A program made the translations under genes and the position numbers. From Magnetospirillum fulvum MGU-K5 (GTDB lineage: Bacteria; Pseudomonadota; Alphaproteobacteria; Rhodospirillales; Magnetospirillaceae): a stretch of DNA of 32,927 bases. Positions 9,606-21,375 of this stretch are shown here, in pieces. The notes below the pieces were generated by a model, which was not told the origin of the DNA, made no database searches, and worked only from the letters and a program-made list of their open reading frames with translations. How positions within the stretch are numbered: the first letter of the stretch is position 1; every line of letters begins with the position of its first letter. The DNA lies in NCBI RefSeq assembly GCF_000442515.1, contig NZ_AQPH01000040.1, positions 1 through 32,927 of the forward strand. The letters run 5' to 3'.

Positions 9606-10918
9606 TGCCGCGCCTGCTTGCCGTTTTCGCCCTGGTTGCCGGATTGCTCCTCTCCGGGCTATCTGCCCCCGCCGCCGCCGTCACCGTCGAAAAGGTGGTC
9701 AGCCCCGGCGGGATCGAGGCGTGGCTGGTCCGCGATCATTCCAATCCGATCATCGCGCTGGAACTGTCCTTTCGCGGCGGGGCCGCGCTTGATCCTGCGG
9801 ATAAGTCCGGTCTGGCGGTGATGACCGCTGCCCTGCTGGACGAAGGGGCCGGGCCTTATGACTCGCAGGCGTTCCAGCGGATGTTGGAAGACCGGGTGAT
9901 CGGCCTGTCGTTCGATGCAGGGCGCGATGGCTTTCGTGGCCATCTGAAAACCCTGACCGAGCATCGCGACAAAGCGTTCGAGCTGTTCCGGCTGGCGCTG
10001 ACCCAGCCGCGCTTTGACAAGCCTGCGGTCGAGCGGATTCGCGGCCAGATCGTCGCCGGGCTGATGCGCGAATCCGAAAGCCCGGAAACCCTCGCCGCCA
10101 AGGCGTGGTTCCAGGCGGTGTTCGCCGGTCATCCCTATGCCCGCTCGCCGCGCGGCGAGATCGCTTCGGTCAAGGCGATCAAGGCCGCCGATCTGAAGGC
10201 GGCGGTTCGCCGTCTGCTTGCCCGCGACCGGATGACGATCGGCGTGGTCGGCGATATCGACCCGCCCGAATTGGGCCGCCTGCTTGATGCCACCTTCGGC
10301 GGTCTGCCCGCCAGCGCGGCGCCTCTGACCGTGCCCGACATCCGCCCCGGCGCCGCCGGGATGGTGAAAACGATCGAGCGCGACATCCCCCAGACCGTCG
10401 CGACCTTTGGCTTGGCCGGGATCAAGCGTGACGATCCCGATTGGTATGCCGCGACGGTGATGAACCATATCCTTGGCGGCGGCGGCTTTGCCTCGCGCCT
10501 GACCGAAGAGGTGCGGGAAAAGCGCGGGCTGGCTTATTCGGTGTGGACCGGGCTGGTTCCGCTCGACCATGCCGGACTGATCCTGGGCGGCGTCGCGACC
10601 CAGACCAGCCGGTTCGACGAATCGGTTGCCCTGATCCGCGAGGAAATCCGCAAGCTGCGCGACGATGGCCCGACCGAGGCCGAACTGGCCGATGCCAAGA
10701 CCTATCTGAACGGGTCGTTCCCGCTTCAGCTCGATTCGACCGTCGCGATTGCCCAGGTGCTGGTCCAGCTTCAGACCGACCGGCTGGGGCCGGACTTCCT
10801 TGATCGCCGCCCGGCGCTGATCGCGGCGGTGACCCGCGACGATATCCGCCGCGTCGCCGCTCGTCTGCTCGACCCCGCCGCGTTGACCCTGGTTTCGGTC
10901 GGCCGCGCTCAGAAGTAA
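9605..10918 (+). CDS. M16 family peptidase homologue lacking the zinc motif (non-catalytic partner)
   Basis: This 437-aa protein shares the M16 fold with the gene it overlaps, including EVREKRGLAYSV, the substrate-binding R/Y region of the C-terminal domain. Where the catalytic copy has HMLEH it reads VMTAALLDEGAG, so both zinc-binding histidines and the catalytic glutamate are absent. A signal peptide is present (hydrophobic core LAVFALVAGLLLSGL, Ala-rich cleavage region about residue 25), which places it in the periplasm. It starts within the TGATG overlap at 9605 and ends 62 bp before the convergent mutL. I infer that it is the structural and substrate-binding subunit of a heterodimer with the product of the preceding gene. 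Confidence 0.92.
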   Translation: MPRLLAVFALVAGLLLSGLSAPAAAVTVEKVVSPGGIEAWLVRDHSNPIIALELSFRGGAALDPADKSGLAVMTAALLDEGAGPYDSQAFQRMLEDRVIGLSFDAGRDGFRGHLKTLTEHRDKAFELFRLALTQPRFDKPAVERIRGQIVAGLMRESESPETLAAKAWFQAVFAGHPYARSPRGEIASVKAIKAADLKAAVRRLLARDRMTIGVVGDIDPPELGRLLDATFGGLPASAAPLTVPDIRPGAAGMVKTIERDIPQTVATFGLAGIKRDDPDWYAATVMNHILGGGGFASRLTEEVREKRGLAYSVWTGLVPLDHAGLILGGVATQTSRFDESVALIREEIRKLRDDGPTEAELADAKTYLNGSFPLQLDSTVAIAQVLVQLQTDRLGPDFLDRRPALIAAVTRDDIRRVAARLLDPAALTLVSVGRAQK

Positions 10919-10928
10919 GGAAAGGGTA

Positions 10929-10970
10929 TTGGGGCCTCGCCCCAAACCCCGACCGGGAGGCAGCCCGGTC
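10929..10970. terminator. Two adjacent hairpins between convergent M16 and mutL genes
   Basis: TTGGGGC and GCCCCAA (10929-10935, 10939-10945) form a perfect 7-bp stem with a CTC loop. GACCGGG and CCCGGTC (10951-10957, 10964-10970) form a second with loop AGGCAG. They fill the 62-bp space between two converging genes, so a two-way transcription barrier is likely. Neither has a long T-run. Confidence 0.5.
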
Positions 10971-10980
10971 GCAAGAGCGA

Positions 10981-12834
10981 TTACCGCCGCCCGAACAGCT
11001 TTTCGATATCGGACAGGCCCAGCACGACATGGGTGGGGCGGCCGTGATTGCACTGGCCGGACAGCGGGGTCGCCTCCATCTGGCGCAACAGCGCGTTCAT
11101 CTCGGGCAGGCTGAGCCGTCGCCCCGCCCGCACCGAGCCATGGCAGGCCAGGGTGGCGCAGATGTCGAGCAACCGCTCTGACAACGCCGTTGTCGCCCCC
11201 CATTCCGCCAGTTCGTCGGCAAGATCGCGGACCAGTCCGGCGATGTCGCTCGCTTCGCCCAGCAAGGCAGGCACCTCGCGCACCACCACCGCGCCGGGGC
11301 CGAACGGTTCCAGCGCCAGACCCAGCGCCGCCAGTTCCTCGGCCCGCTCGACCAACCGCGCCGCCGCCGCTTCGCCCAGTTCGACAACTTCGGGCAGCAA
11401 CAGGCCCTGGCGGGCGACACCACCGTCGGCCAGCGCCTGTTTCATCCGTTCGAACACCAGCCGTTCGTGGGCGGCGTGCTGATCGACGATCACCAGCCCC
11501 GAGGCGGTTTCGGCGACGATATAGGTATCGTGAAGCTGGGCTCGTGCCGCTCCCAGCGGATAGTCGGGCTGGGCGGCGGAGGGGGCTTCGGCCGGGGGCA
11601 ACCCGGCTTCGCCCGAGGGGGCGGAGGGGGGAAGCGACAGGCCGGGGATCGATTCGGCCAGACCGGGGAAGCCGCCGTTGCCGAACGGAGCCTGGGCGGC
11701 GCGACCGGCCGACAACGCTGCCGCTGAGGGGCGGGGGGGCGGTGACCAGGACGAACTTGGACGATAGGGCGTGGCGGCGGGGAGGGGAGACCGACCCAGC
11801 GCGCCCAGCGCATCGCCGGTCAGGGTCGAACTGGCCCGATGTCCGGCGGCGGCCAGGGCGTGGCGGATCGCCCCGACGATCAGCCCGCGCACCAGACCGG
11901 AATCGCGGAAGCGGACCTCGGCCTTGGCGGGGTGGACGTTGACATCGACCTGATCGGGGTCAAGCTCAAGGAACAGCGCCACCACCGGGTGGCGGTCGCG
12001 GGCCAGCACGTCCTGATAGGCCCCGCGCACCGCGCCGATCACCAGCCGGTCGCGGACCGGACGGCCATTGACGAACAGATATTGCTGGGCGGCGGTGGCG
12101 CGGTTGTAGGTCGGCAGCCCGGCCCAGCCGGTGAGGCGGATGCCGTCGCGTTCGGCGTCGAGCGCCAGGGCGTTGGCTTCGAACTCGCGCCCGACCACCT
12201 GGGCCAGCCGCCCCAGCCGGGCGTTGTCGCCGGTGCGGGCGGGGAGATCGAGCGAGCGCCGCGCTCCGTCGCTGAGCGAGAAGGAAATCTCGGGGTGGGC
12301 CATCGCCAGCCGCTCGATCACCTCGATCGCGTGGGTGGTCTCGGTGCGCGGCGCCTTCAGGAATTTCAGCCGGGCCGGGGTGGCGAAGAACAGGTCGCGG
12401 ACCTCGACCCGGGTGCCGGGCGGATGGGCGGCTGGTTGCGCCGCGCCTTTCTCGCCGCCCGCGACGGTCAGGCTCCAGGCCGATTCCGCTCCGCGCTTGC
12501 GGCTGGTCAGCGTCAGCCGCGCCACCGAACCGATCGAGGGCAGCGCCTCGCCGCGAAAGCCCAGGAAGCGGATGCGGACCAGATCGTCGTCGGGAAGCTT
12601 CGAGGTCGCGTGGCGTTCGACCGCCAGCGCCAGTTCGTCGGGGTCCATGCCGACCCCGTCGTCGCTGACCGAGATCAGCGACTGCCCGCCTTCGGCCAGC
12701 ACGACGTCGATGCGTTTGGCACCGGCGTCGAGCGCGTTTTCAACCAGTTCCTTGACCGCCGAGGCGGGGCGTTCGACCACTTCGCCAGCGGCGATGCGGT
12801 TGACCAGAGTGGGGGGAAGCAGACGGATCGACAT
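10981..12834 (-). CDS. mutL: DNA mismatch repair protein MutL (endonuclease type)
   Basis: MutL links mismatch recognition by MutS to strand incision. The 617-aa product has the GHKL ATPase domain: [11 protein letters not shown] with Glu29 and Asn33, DDGVGM from residue 58, and [12 protein letters not shown] transducer domain follows. A Pro/Ala/Ser-rich linker of about 100 residues comes next, then the C-terminal dimerisation domain. That domain carries [12 protein letters not shown] from residue 451, which fits the metal-dependent nicking motif DQHA-x2-E-x4-E, and a terminal CNHGRP where many homologues have CPHGRP. This protein should therefore nick DNA itself, as expected for bacteria without MutH. 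The gene converges on the M16 pair and lies downstream of the glycosyltransferase cluster, with a 76-bp gap before its start. Confidence 0.96.
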   Translation of the reverse strand: MSIRLLPPTLVNRIAAGEVVERPASAVKELVENALDAGAKRIDVVLAEGGQSLISVSDDGVGMDPDELALAVERHATSKLPDDDLVRIRFLGFRGEALPSIGSVARLTLTSRKRGAESAWSLTVAGGEKGAAQPAAHPPGTRVEVRDLFFATPARLKFLKAPRTETTHAIEVIERLAMAHPEISFSLSDGARRSLDLPARTGDNARLGRLAQVVGREFEANALALDAERDGIRLTGWAGLPTYNRATAAQQYLFVNGRPVRDRLVIGAVRGAYQDVLARDRHPVVALFLELDPDQVDVNVHPAKAEVRFRDSGLVRGLIVGAIRHALAAAGHRASSTLTGDALGALGRSPLPAATPYRPSSSWSPPPRPSAAALSAGRAAQAPFGNGGFPGLAESIPGLSLPPSAPSGEAGLPPAEAPSAAQPDYPLGAARAQLHDTYIVAETASGLVIVDQHAAHERLVFERMKQALADGGVARQGLLLPEVVELGEAAAARLVERAEELAALGLALEPFGPGAVVVREVPALLGEASDIAGLVRDLADELAEWGATTALSERLLDICATLACHGSVRAGRRLSLPEMNALLRQMEATPLSGQCNHGRPTHVVLGLSDIEKLFGRR

Positions 12835-12910
12835 CGCCGCATTTTAGCGCGGCGGCCATTCCCGATTCCAGTAATACCCAACCAAAGCCTTCAAGCCCTG
12901 GTGTATCCCC

Positions 12911-13951
12911 TTATCTCAGGCCACCGATCTGTTCGAACGAAGCCGCTGCGTCGTCCCAGCCCCAGCCACGTTGCTGGGCCAGGGCGCCCCGGTGCAGCCG
13001 CCGCCACAGAGTGTCGTCGGACAGGACTTGAATCGCGGCGGTGGCGAAGTCGGCCTCGCCCTTGACGCAATAGCCGGTCTCGTCGGGGATCACCCGCTCG
13101 GACATGCAGGCGATATCCTCCAGCACCACCGGCAGGCCCATCGCCTGGGCCTCGGCCACCGCCGAACAGAAGGTTTCGCCGATATCGCCGCGATAGAGCA
13201 GGGCGCGGGCGGCACCGAGTTCCCCGACCAACTGGGTCTTCGGCACCGGGCCGCGCAGCACGACGCCATGATCGGCCAGCGCGGCGGCACGGTCGAGCAC
13301 CAATCCCATCCGGTCGGCCTTGGCCGCGCCTGCCGCACCATAGGTGGCGGCACCGGCAAAGATATGCAGTTCCGCCCCCGGCACCGCCGGGCGAATGCGG
13401 GCAGCCCACAATTCCAGCAGCCAGTCGAGCGAACGCAACGGGTTCGAGGTGAAGATCGCCCGGGGCGGCGGCACCTGCTCACGCGGGGTGGCGTGGCGGA
13501 ACAGATCGGTGACGCCATAAGGGACGATCTCGCGTCCCCCGGCAAAGGCCCAGCCGGGATAGGTTCCGGCATGGCTGGCCCCGGAGAACACGATCACCGG
13601 GCGGCGCAGCGCCAGCTTCCACTGATAACGGGCCTTCAGCAGATATCCGGCCGGATTATGAATCCAGAAGATCGAACGCTTGGCCTTGGGGCACAGCCGG
13701 ATCAGCCGGTCGCCGCGATTGGCGATATAGAGATCGGCGGAGTCGGGCACGCCCTGGGCCAGCGGCCGCCAGTGCACGCCGCGATGGGTCCGCTCGGCCG
13801 GGCATTTGTTGCAGACGATCACCTCGTGACCGCGCGCGGCGAGCGCGTTGGCCATTTCGATGAACGAGGTCTCGGCCCCGCCCAGCGGCTTTTCCTCCAG
13901 GCTGGCACCGTCGAAAACGATGCCGTCATCGGTCATGACGATGCGGGCCAT
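12911..13951 (-). CDS. Glycosyltransferase, GT4-like
   Basis: This 346-aa protein looks like a GT-B-fold retaining glycosyltransferase. The N-terminal domain has the GGAET loop (residues about 23-27), seen where GT4 enzymes hold the donor. The C-terminal domain has GDIGETFCSAVAEAQAMGLPVV, an E-x7-E arrangement typical of GT4. No signal peptide or membrane helix is seen, so it probably works at the cytoplasmic face of the inner membrane. It is the last gene of a tight minus-strand cluster and starts 3 bp after the GT2 gene stops, so the two are almost surely co-transcribed. I infer a role in a lipopolysaccharide core or other surface glycan. Donor and acceptor cannot be read from the sequence. 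Confidence 0.85.
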   Translation of the reverse strand: MARIVMTDDGIVFDGASLEEKPLGGAETSFIEMANALAARGHEVIVCNKCPAERTHRGVHWRPLAQGVPDSADLYIANRGDRLIRLCPKAKRSIFWIHNPAGYLLKARYQWKLALRRPVIVFSGASHAGTYPGWAFAGGREIVPYGVTDLFRHATPREQVPPPRAIFTSNPLRSLDWLLELWAARIRPAVPGAELHIFAGAATYGAAGAAKADRMGLVLDRAAALADHGVVLRGPVPKTQLVGELGAARALLYRGDIGETFCSAVAEAQAMGLPVVLEDIACMSERVIPDETGYCVKGEADFATAAIQVLSDDTLWRRLHRGALAQQRGWGWDDAAASFEQIGGLR

Positions 13952-13954
13952 GGG

Positions 13955-14719
13955 TCAGTCCTTTTCGAGCTTGGCCTTGAGATGCGACAGCATCGGATAG
14001 AGCGCGGCGCAGGTGGCGATGATGAAGCCGTGACCGCCTTCGCGCCAGCCGCCCCGCCGCACATAGCATTTGAAGAAGCGGCTGACCATCCGGCGCAGAT
14101 TGCTGGCGGTCGAGCCCCAGGTCTCGCCCCGCTCGCGCAGGTCGCGGGCCCGCGCGGTGGAATAGGCGTCGAGCCGCCGGATCATGTCCGAGATGTTGCG
14201 ATCGACGTAATGGAGCAGCCGGTGCTTCAGCATCGGCCCCTTGGTCCCCCGCCAGGTCAGCGAGGGATGAACCCGGTCGTCGCCCCAGGTCTTCGCGCTC
14301 TGGCGGAACAGGCCGGGATAGGCGGCCTTGCCGTAACTGGCGCCCCAGCCTCGGCGGACCAGCCGTTCGCCGATGAAATTATCAACCAGAATTTCGTGCC
14401 AGTCGAAGCGCGAGGTGGCGATCACCTCGCGGATTTCGGCGGCCAGTTCGGGGGGCACGTGCTCGTCGGCATCGACTTCCAGCACCCACTCTCCGGTGCA
14501 GGCGGCGATCCCGGCATTGCGGCGTCCGCCTTCGCGCTCCCAGCCGCCTTCGACCAGTTTCGCGCCAAAGCCCCGCGCAATCTCACCCGACCGGTCGGTG
14601 CAGCGGTCGAGAACCACCACCAATTCATCGACAAAGCCGAGCCTGTCGAGGCAGGCGGGCAGCCGCTCTTCCTCGTTATGGATCACCACCAGGGCGGACA
14701 GGCGGGGAGGCGCGCTCAT
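13955..14719 (-). CDS. Glycosyltransferase family 2, WaaE/KdtX-like
   Basis: This 254-aa GT-A-fold enzyme opens with ALVVIHNEEERLPACLDRL and carries the metal-binding DxD within LEVDADEHVP at about residues 98-107. The downstream region with GASYGKAAYPGLFR, DDRVHP and HRLLHYVDRNISDMI resembles the WaaE/KdtX branch, members of which add a glucose to the inner core of lipopolysaccharide. A moderately hydrophobic stretch near the C-terminus (FIIATCAALYPML) may hold it to the membrane. Its ATG overlaps the stop of the upstream GT4 gene by 4 nt, so translation is probably coupled. Subfamily assignment rests on sequence resemblance only. Confidence 0.88.
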   Translation of the reverse strand: MSAPPRLSALVVIHNEEERLPACLDRLGFVDELVVVLDRCTDRSGEIARGFGAKLVEGGWEREGGRRNAGIAACTGEWVLEVDADEHVPPELAAEIREVIATSRFDWHEILVDNFIGERLVRRGWGASYGKAAYPGLFRQSAKTWGDDRVHPSLTWRGTKGPMLKHRLLHYVDRNISDMIRRLDAYSTARARDLRERGETWGSTASNLRRMVSRFFKCYVRRGGWREGGHGFIIATCAALYPMLSHLKAKLEKD

Positions 14720-15858
14720 CGCCCGTTGCCCCGCCAGCGCGGGAACGGCCGCTGGTGGGCATGGTCCAGCGCGGCGCGATAGGTCGCCAGCGTCTGTTCC
14801 ATTCGGTGGTCGAACCGCATCGTCGTCTCGGCCAGACAGCGCGCCCGCGAGGCGATGGCTGCGGCGCGGGGGCGGTCGTCCATCACCGCCGCCATCGCGT
14901 CGGCCAGCGCCGCCGGATCGGCGGCAGGGACCAGCCAGCCGGTTTCTCCCGCCGTCACGATTTCGGGAACGCCGCCGACCTCGCTGGCGACCACCGGGCG
15001 GCCGACGGCAAAGGCCTGGACCGCGACGCGGGGCTGCGCCTCGGTCAGCGAGGGGATCACCACCGCATCGGCGGTGCGCATCAACACGGCGACATCGTCG
15101 CGATAGCCGGTGAACACCACCCTATCGCCGAAAGCGGCGGCGCGGGTCCGCAGCGCCTGGTCATACTCGGCGCATTCGGCGGTGGCCGATCCGACGATCA
15201 CCAGCGTCGGGCGGCGTCCGCCCGCGTCCAGCCGGGCCAGCGCGTCGAGCAGATGATCCTGGCCCTTGTCGGGGCGGATCATGCCGACACACAGCCAGAC
15301 GAAGGCATCGGCGGGCACGCCCAGGGCAGCGCGCATCGTCGCCCGCTCCAGGGGGGCTGCGGCGGCAAAGAACGAATCGTCGGCCCAGCCGCCGATCGCG
15401 GTGGCGCGGCGGGGATCGGCCAGCCCGTCGGCAACCAGGGCAGCGCGGGTGCAATCGGCAACGGTGATGATGTGGTCGGCCCCCAGCCGCCATTGCATCC
15501 GCCGGATCGGCGACGATTTCAGCGGCTGGTTGACATGGCGCGAGCGCACCACGGCGCAGAGATCAAGACAGGTGGCGGCGACCTTGGCATCACGGGTGAC
15601 GTGGGTGTCGATCAACTCGATCCCGCGCCCGATCACCAGCCGACGAAATTCCCGCACCGAGGACGGCCGCCACGGACGGTCGAAATCGAAATCAATCAGC
15701 GGCAGAGCTTCGGCTTCGGCCCGGGCCCAGGTCTGGCCGTCGGCGGGAGTGGCCAGCCACACCGAATGGCCGTGGGACTTCAGCCAGCGGACCTGCTCGA
15801 CGGTGCGATGCTCCATGCCGCCCCAATTGCGCCCGGGAATGGTATGCAGGATGTGCAA
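14716..15858 (-). CDS. Glycosyltransferase family 4 (TTG start)
   Basis: This 380-aa GT-B glycosyltransferase begins MHILHTIPGRNWGGMEHRT, with a GGME loop close to the N-terminus. The C-terminal Rossmann domain has the GT4 series VGMIRPDKGQDHLLDAL, VFTGYRDDVAVLMRTAD and VVIPSLTEAQPRVAVQA, then GRPVVASEVGGVPEIV. The E-x7-E pair reads E-x7-Q here (TEAQPRVAVQ), a mild departure from the family. No ATG fits: the start is TTG at 15858, preceded by GGAG nine bases upstream. It begins 19 bp after the deacetylase gene and its stop overlaps the start of the GT2 gene. A role in surface polysaccharide or lipopolysaccharide core assembly is inferred from its neighbours. Confidence 0.88.
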   Translation of the reverse strand: MHILHTIPGRNWGGMEHRTVEQVRWLKSHGHSVWLATPADGQTWARAEAEALPLIDFDFDRPWRPSSVREFRRLVIGRGIELIDTHVTRDAKVAATCLDLCAVVRSRHVNQPLKSSPIRRMQWRLGADHIITVADCTRAALVADGLADPRRATAIGGWADDSFFAAAAPLERATMRAALGVPADAFVWLCVGMIRPDKGQDHLLDALARLDAGGRRPTLVIVGSATAECAEYDQALRTRAAAFGDRVVFTGYRDDVAVLMRTADAVVIPSLTEAQPRVAVQAFAVGRPVVASEVGGVPEIVTAGETGWLVPAADPAALADAMAAVMDDRPRAAAIASRARCLAETTMRFDHRMEQTLATYRAALDHAHQRPFPRWRGNGR

Positions 15859-15877
15859 GAAGAGAAACTCCGGTTTT

Positions 15878-16609
15878 TCAGGACAGGATGAAGCGATTCC
15901 ACAGCGCCTGATACGGCGGCGGTGTCAGGGTCACCGTCTTCAGGCCCCGCTCGGTGACGCCTTCCAGCAGCATCCGCATCAGGGTGACGGTGACCTGGGG
16001 TTTGAACTCCGCTCCGGGCCGCTCGTTGATCGGCTGGTCGTGCATCAGCAGGATGCCGCCGGGCAGGCGGGGATCGGCCAGCATCCGATCGACCTCGCGG
16101 CGGCATTCGGTTTCGACATCGGCGGGGGTGGAACAGCGGGTCGGGATCATGTGATCCTCGGTCGACGGTCCCCAATGCACCACGACGCAGCCGGGCCGCC
16201 AGCGGGCCAGGGTGCGGTGCACCCGGGGATTGCGCCAGCCACCGTTATAGGGCAGCCGCACCAGATAGGGGGCGGGGGTGGGGCGATGGCGGGCCAACAG
16301 CGCCTCGCACCGTTCCATGTCGTCGATCAGCCGCTCGGGGCTTTCGCGGTCGAGACGGACATGATCCCAGCCATGGGCATAGATCGCGTGGCCGCGCGCC
16401 ACCGTTTCGGCGATCAGGTCGGGCACCCGCACGGCGCGGCAGCCGCTCATGAAGAAGGTCGCCCGCGCCTGGAAGCGGTCGAGCAGGTCGAGCATCGCCG
16501 GCATGGTATCGGGCATCGGGGAATCATCGACGGTGATCGCGACCGTCGCGGGATCGGACAATTGGCGCAGAACCGGGCGCCATTGCCCCAAGGACCAGGA
16601 AATCCGCAC
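15878..16609 (-). CDS. Polysaccharide deacetylase family protein (NodB-like)
   Basis: This 243-aa protein has the NodB homology domain of carbohydrate esterase family 4. It shows TVDDS at residues 26-30 in place of the usual TFDDG, the zinc-binding HGWDH (His79 and His83), RLPYNGG, and LMHDQP near the C-terminus. Such enzymes remove N-acetyl groups from sugar polymers or lipid-linked glycans. There is no signal peptide, so the protein is probably cytoplasmic or acts on a precursor at the inner membrane. The open frame reaches a TTG at 16621 without a ribosome site. I prefer the GTG at 16609 because GGGGGA lies just upstream. It sits first in the glycosyltransferase cluster, 96 bp downstream of proA, which suggests that it modifies the same glycan. 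Confidence 0.85.
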   Translation of the reverse strand: MRISWSLGQWRPVLRQLSDPATVAITVDDSPMPDTMPAMLDLLDRFQARATFFMSGCRAVRVPDLIAETVARGHAIYAHGWDHVRLDRESPERLIDDMERCEALLARHRPTPAPYLVRLPYNGGWRNPRVHRTLARWRPGCVVVHWGPSTEDHMIPTRCSTPADVETECRREVDRMLADPRLPGGILLMHDQPINERPGAEFKPQVTVTLMRMLLEGVTERGLKTVTLTPPPYQALWNRFILS

Positions 16610-16705
16610 GTTTTCCCCCAAGAAACAACAGGCGGCATCGTGCCACGCCCGGCGGGGCGCGGCAACCGGCGATCCTGGTTTATGTCGTCCCGGCGGGACG
16701 GGGGG

Positions 16706-17971
16706 TCAGCCCGGACGGGTCTGCCCCTCGCCGCGCACGACATATTTGAAGGTGCACAATTGCTCGACCCCGACCGGGCCGCGCGCATGCATCTTGCCGG
16801 TCGAGATGCCGATCTCGGCTCCCATCCCGAACTCGCCGCCATCGGCGAACTGGGTCGAGGCGTTCCACAGCACGATCGCCGAATCGCAGCCGTTGAGGAA
16901 CGTTTCTGCCGTCTGCGGATTCTCGGTGATGATCGCTTCGGTATGGTGCGAGCCATGAGTGTTGATGTGGTCGATCGCGCCAGCAACACCGTCAACCACC
17001 TTCACCGAGATGATCGCGTCGAGATATTCGGTGCGCCAATCGTCCTCGACCGCCGGGGCAACGCGGGGATCGACCGCCTGGGCGGCCTCGTCGCCACGCA
17101 CCTCGCAGCCCGCCGCCAGCAGATCCTGCACCAGCGGGGCCAGATGGGTGCTGGCGACGGCGCGGTCGATCAACAGCGTTTCGGTCGCGCCGCAGATGCC
17201 GGTGCGGCGCATCTTGGCATTCAGCACCACCTTGCGCGCCATCTCCAGATCGGCGTCGGCATCGACATAGGTGTGACACAGCCCTTCGAGATGGTGGAAC
17301 AGCGGAATCCGGCTTTCCTCGACGACGCGGGCGACCAGCGACTTGCCGCCGCGCGGCACGATCACGTCGATATAATCGGACAGGCGCAGCATCGCCCCCA
17401 CCGCGGCGCGGTCGGTGGTCGGGACCATCTGCACCGCGTCGGCAGGCAGACCGGCACTGGCAAAGCCCTTCGCCAGCGCCGCCATGATCGCGCTGGCCGA
17501 GCGGAAGCTTTCCGAGCCGCCGCGCAGAATGCAGGCATTGCCCGATTTCAGGCACAGACCGGCGGCGTCGGCGGTGACGTTGGGGCGGCTTTCATAAATG
17601 ATCCCGATCACGCCGAGCGGCACCGCGACCCGGCTGATCCTCAGCCCGTTGGGGCGGGTCCAATTGGCCAATTCGCGCCCGAGCGGATCGGGCAGCGCCG
17701 CGATCACTTCCAGCCCCGACGCCATCGATTCGATCCGGGCCGGAGTGAGGGTCAGCCGGTCGATCATTGCCGCCGACAGACCCTTGGCGGTGGCGGCGGC
17801 GACGTCCTCGGCATTGGCGGCGGCGATCAGGGCGGCATCGGCGCGGATCGCGGCGGCGGCAAGGCTAAGCCCCCGGTTGCGCCGGTCGGTCGGAGATTGG
17901 GACAACGCGCGTCCGGCGTTGCGGGCGCGACGTCCCATCTCGGTGAGCGTGGCTTCGATTTGATCGGACAT
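16706..17971 (-). CDS. proA: Glutamate-5-semialdehyde dehydrogenase (gamma-glutamyl phosphate reductase)
   Basis: ProA reduces gamma-glutamyl phosphate to glutamate semialdehyde with NADPH, the second step of proline synthesis. The 421-aa product is full length. It has [28 protein letters not shown] and VPRGGKSL, the catalytic Cys260 in [13 protein letters not shown], and the C-terminal [17 protein letters not shown]. The start ATG is 2 bp after the proB stop, so the pair is co-transcribed and probably translationally coupled. The product of proB is unstable and is handed directly to ProA, which fits this arrangement. Confidence 0.97.
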   Translation of the reverse strand: MSDQIEATLTEMGRRARNAGRALSQSPTDRRNRGLSLAAAAIRADAALIAAANAEDVAAATAKGLSAAMIDRLTLTPARIESMASGLEVIAALPDPLGRELANWTRPNGLRISRVAVPLGVIGIIYESRPNVTADAAGLCLKSGNACILRGGSESFRSASAIMAALAKGFASAGLPADAVQMVPTTDRAAVGAMLRLSDYIDVIVPRGGKSLVARVVEESRIPLFHHLEGLCHTYVDADADLEMARKVVLNAKMRRTGICGATETLLIDRAVASTHLAPLVQDLLAAGCEVRGDEAAQAVDPRVAPAVEDDWRTEYLDAIISVKVVDGVAGAIDHINTHGSHHTEAIITENPQTAETFLNGCDSAIVLWNASTQFADGGEFGMGAEIGISTGKMHARGPVGVEQLCTFKYVVRGEGQTRPG

Positions 17972-17973
17972 CG

Positions 17974-20642
<2,669 letters not shown>

Positions 20643-20672
20643 GGTCCAAACTCCTGCTTACAGCCGGGCTTA

Positions 20673-20975
20673 TCAGCCAGCCGTGATGTCGGTGATGCGC
20701 AGGATCGTCAGGTCCTGGCGGTGGCCGTTCTTACGGCGAGAATTCTGCCGACGGCGCTTCTTGAAGACGATGATCTTTTCGCCACGGGCCTGAGCCACCA
20801 CAGTGGCAGTCACGGCGGCACCGGACACCAGCGGAGCGCCGATCTTGTCGCCGACCATCAGGACCTGATCGAGCACGATCTCGCCCCCGGCCTCGCCAGC
20901 CAGCTTCTCGACGCGGATCACGTCGTCCTTGGCCACCTTGTACTGCTTACCGCCGGTCTGGATGACTGCGAACAT
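20673..20975 (-). CDS. rplU: 50S ribosomal protein L21
   Basis: L21 (100 aa) binds 23S rRNA in the large subunit. The start [14 protein letters not shown] is diagnostic, and the C-terminal half has [17 protein letters not shown], the basic RNA-binding loop, followed by LTILRITDI. The frame is open to 21020, but the ATG at 20975 is the conserved start, with AGGTAG upstream. A promoter-like sequence lies 70-97 bp upstream. Confidence 0.98.
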   Translation of the reverse strand: MFAVIQTGGKQYKVAKDDVIRVEKLAGEAGGEIVLDQVLMVGDKIGAPLVSGAAVTATVVAQARGEKIIVFKKRRRQNSRRKNGHRQDLTILRITDITAG

Positions 20976-21044
20976 GACGATTCTACCTGAGCATAAGGAA
21001 TGACGCCGCGCAAGACACATAGCACCCCGCGCGAGAGGGCCGCA

Positions 21045-21072
21045 CTATTACCGCGACGGGGCCAAGAGTCAA
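21045..21072 (-). promoter_or_regulatory. Putative sigma-70-type promoter of rplU-rpmA
   Basis: On the minus strand TTGACT (21067-21072) and TAATAG (21045-21050) are 16 bp apart. Both are close to the consensus and much more AT-rich than their surroundings. They point toward rplU and leave a leader of about 65 nt. The -35 box overlaps the stop codon of the upstream DUF1289 gene. Confidence 0.6.
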
Positions 21073-21257
21073 CGCCTTTGTAGCGGGGCCGTCTTTCGAC
21101 GGGCGACCTGGGCGAGGATTTCCCAGCGAGTTTCGTCGTCGGCTTCGTGCCAGGCGGCGATTTCGTCGGGGGTCCGGCCGCATCCCGCGCAGAAATTGCG
21201 GTCGAAATCGAGATGGCAGCGGGAGATGCAGGGCGATTCGGGGGAGGGTTTGGGCAT
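21069..21257 (-). CDS. DUF1289 family small protein
   Basis: This 62-aa protein begins MPKPSPESPCISRC and contains four cysteines (10, 14, 23, 26) in the pattern C-x3-C-x8-C-x2-C, followed by GRTPDEIAAWHEADDETRWEIL. This is the whole DUF1289 signature: a small Cys-rich, probably metal-binding protein common in proteobacteria, whose role I do not know. The open frame continues upstream to 21497, antisense to pfp. The ATG at 21257 is chosen because the family starts a few residues before PCIS. It is divergent from pfp and lies just ahead of rplU. Confidence 0.88.
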   Translation of the reverse strand: MPKPSPESPCISRCHLDFDRNFCAGCGRTPDEIAAWHEADDETRWEILAQVARRKTAPLQRR

Positions 21258-21375
21258 CGGCGGTCTTTGGCTGAAATTGGATAAGCCAGCAATAGATGGG
21301 AAGGCCGACCTGCGGAGAAAAGAGAGGCGGCCCGGCAAAGACGGAGGTACGCTTGCCTTCGTTCGGCGCGACAAG

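Noticed and set aside
9659-11203. Minus-strand open frame across the second M16 gene into the 3' end of mutL
   Set aside because: It is antisense to a gene with clear M16 motifs and overlaps mutL out of frame. Nothing recognisable is encoded.
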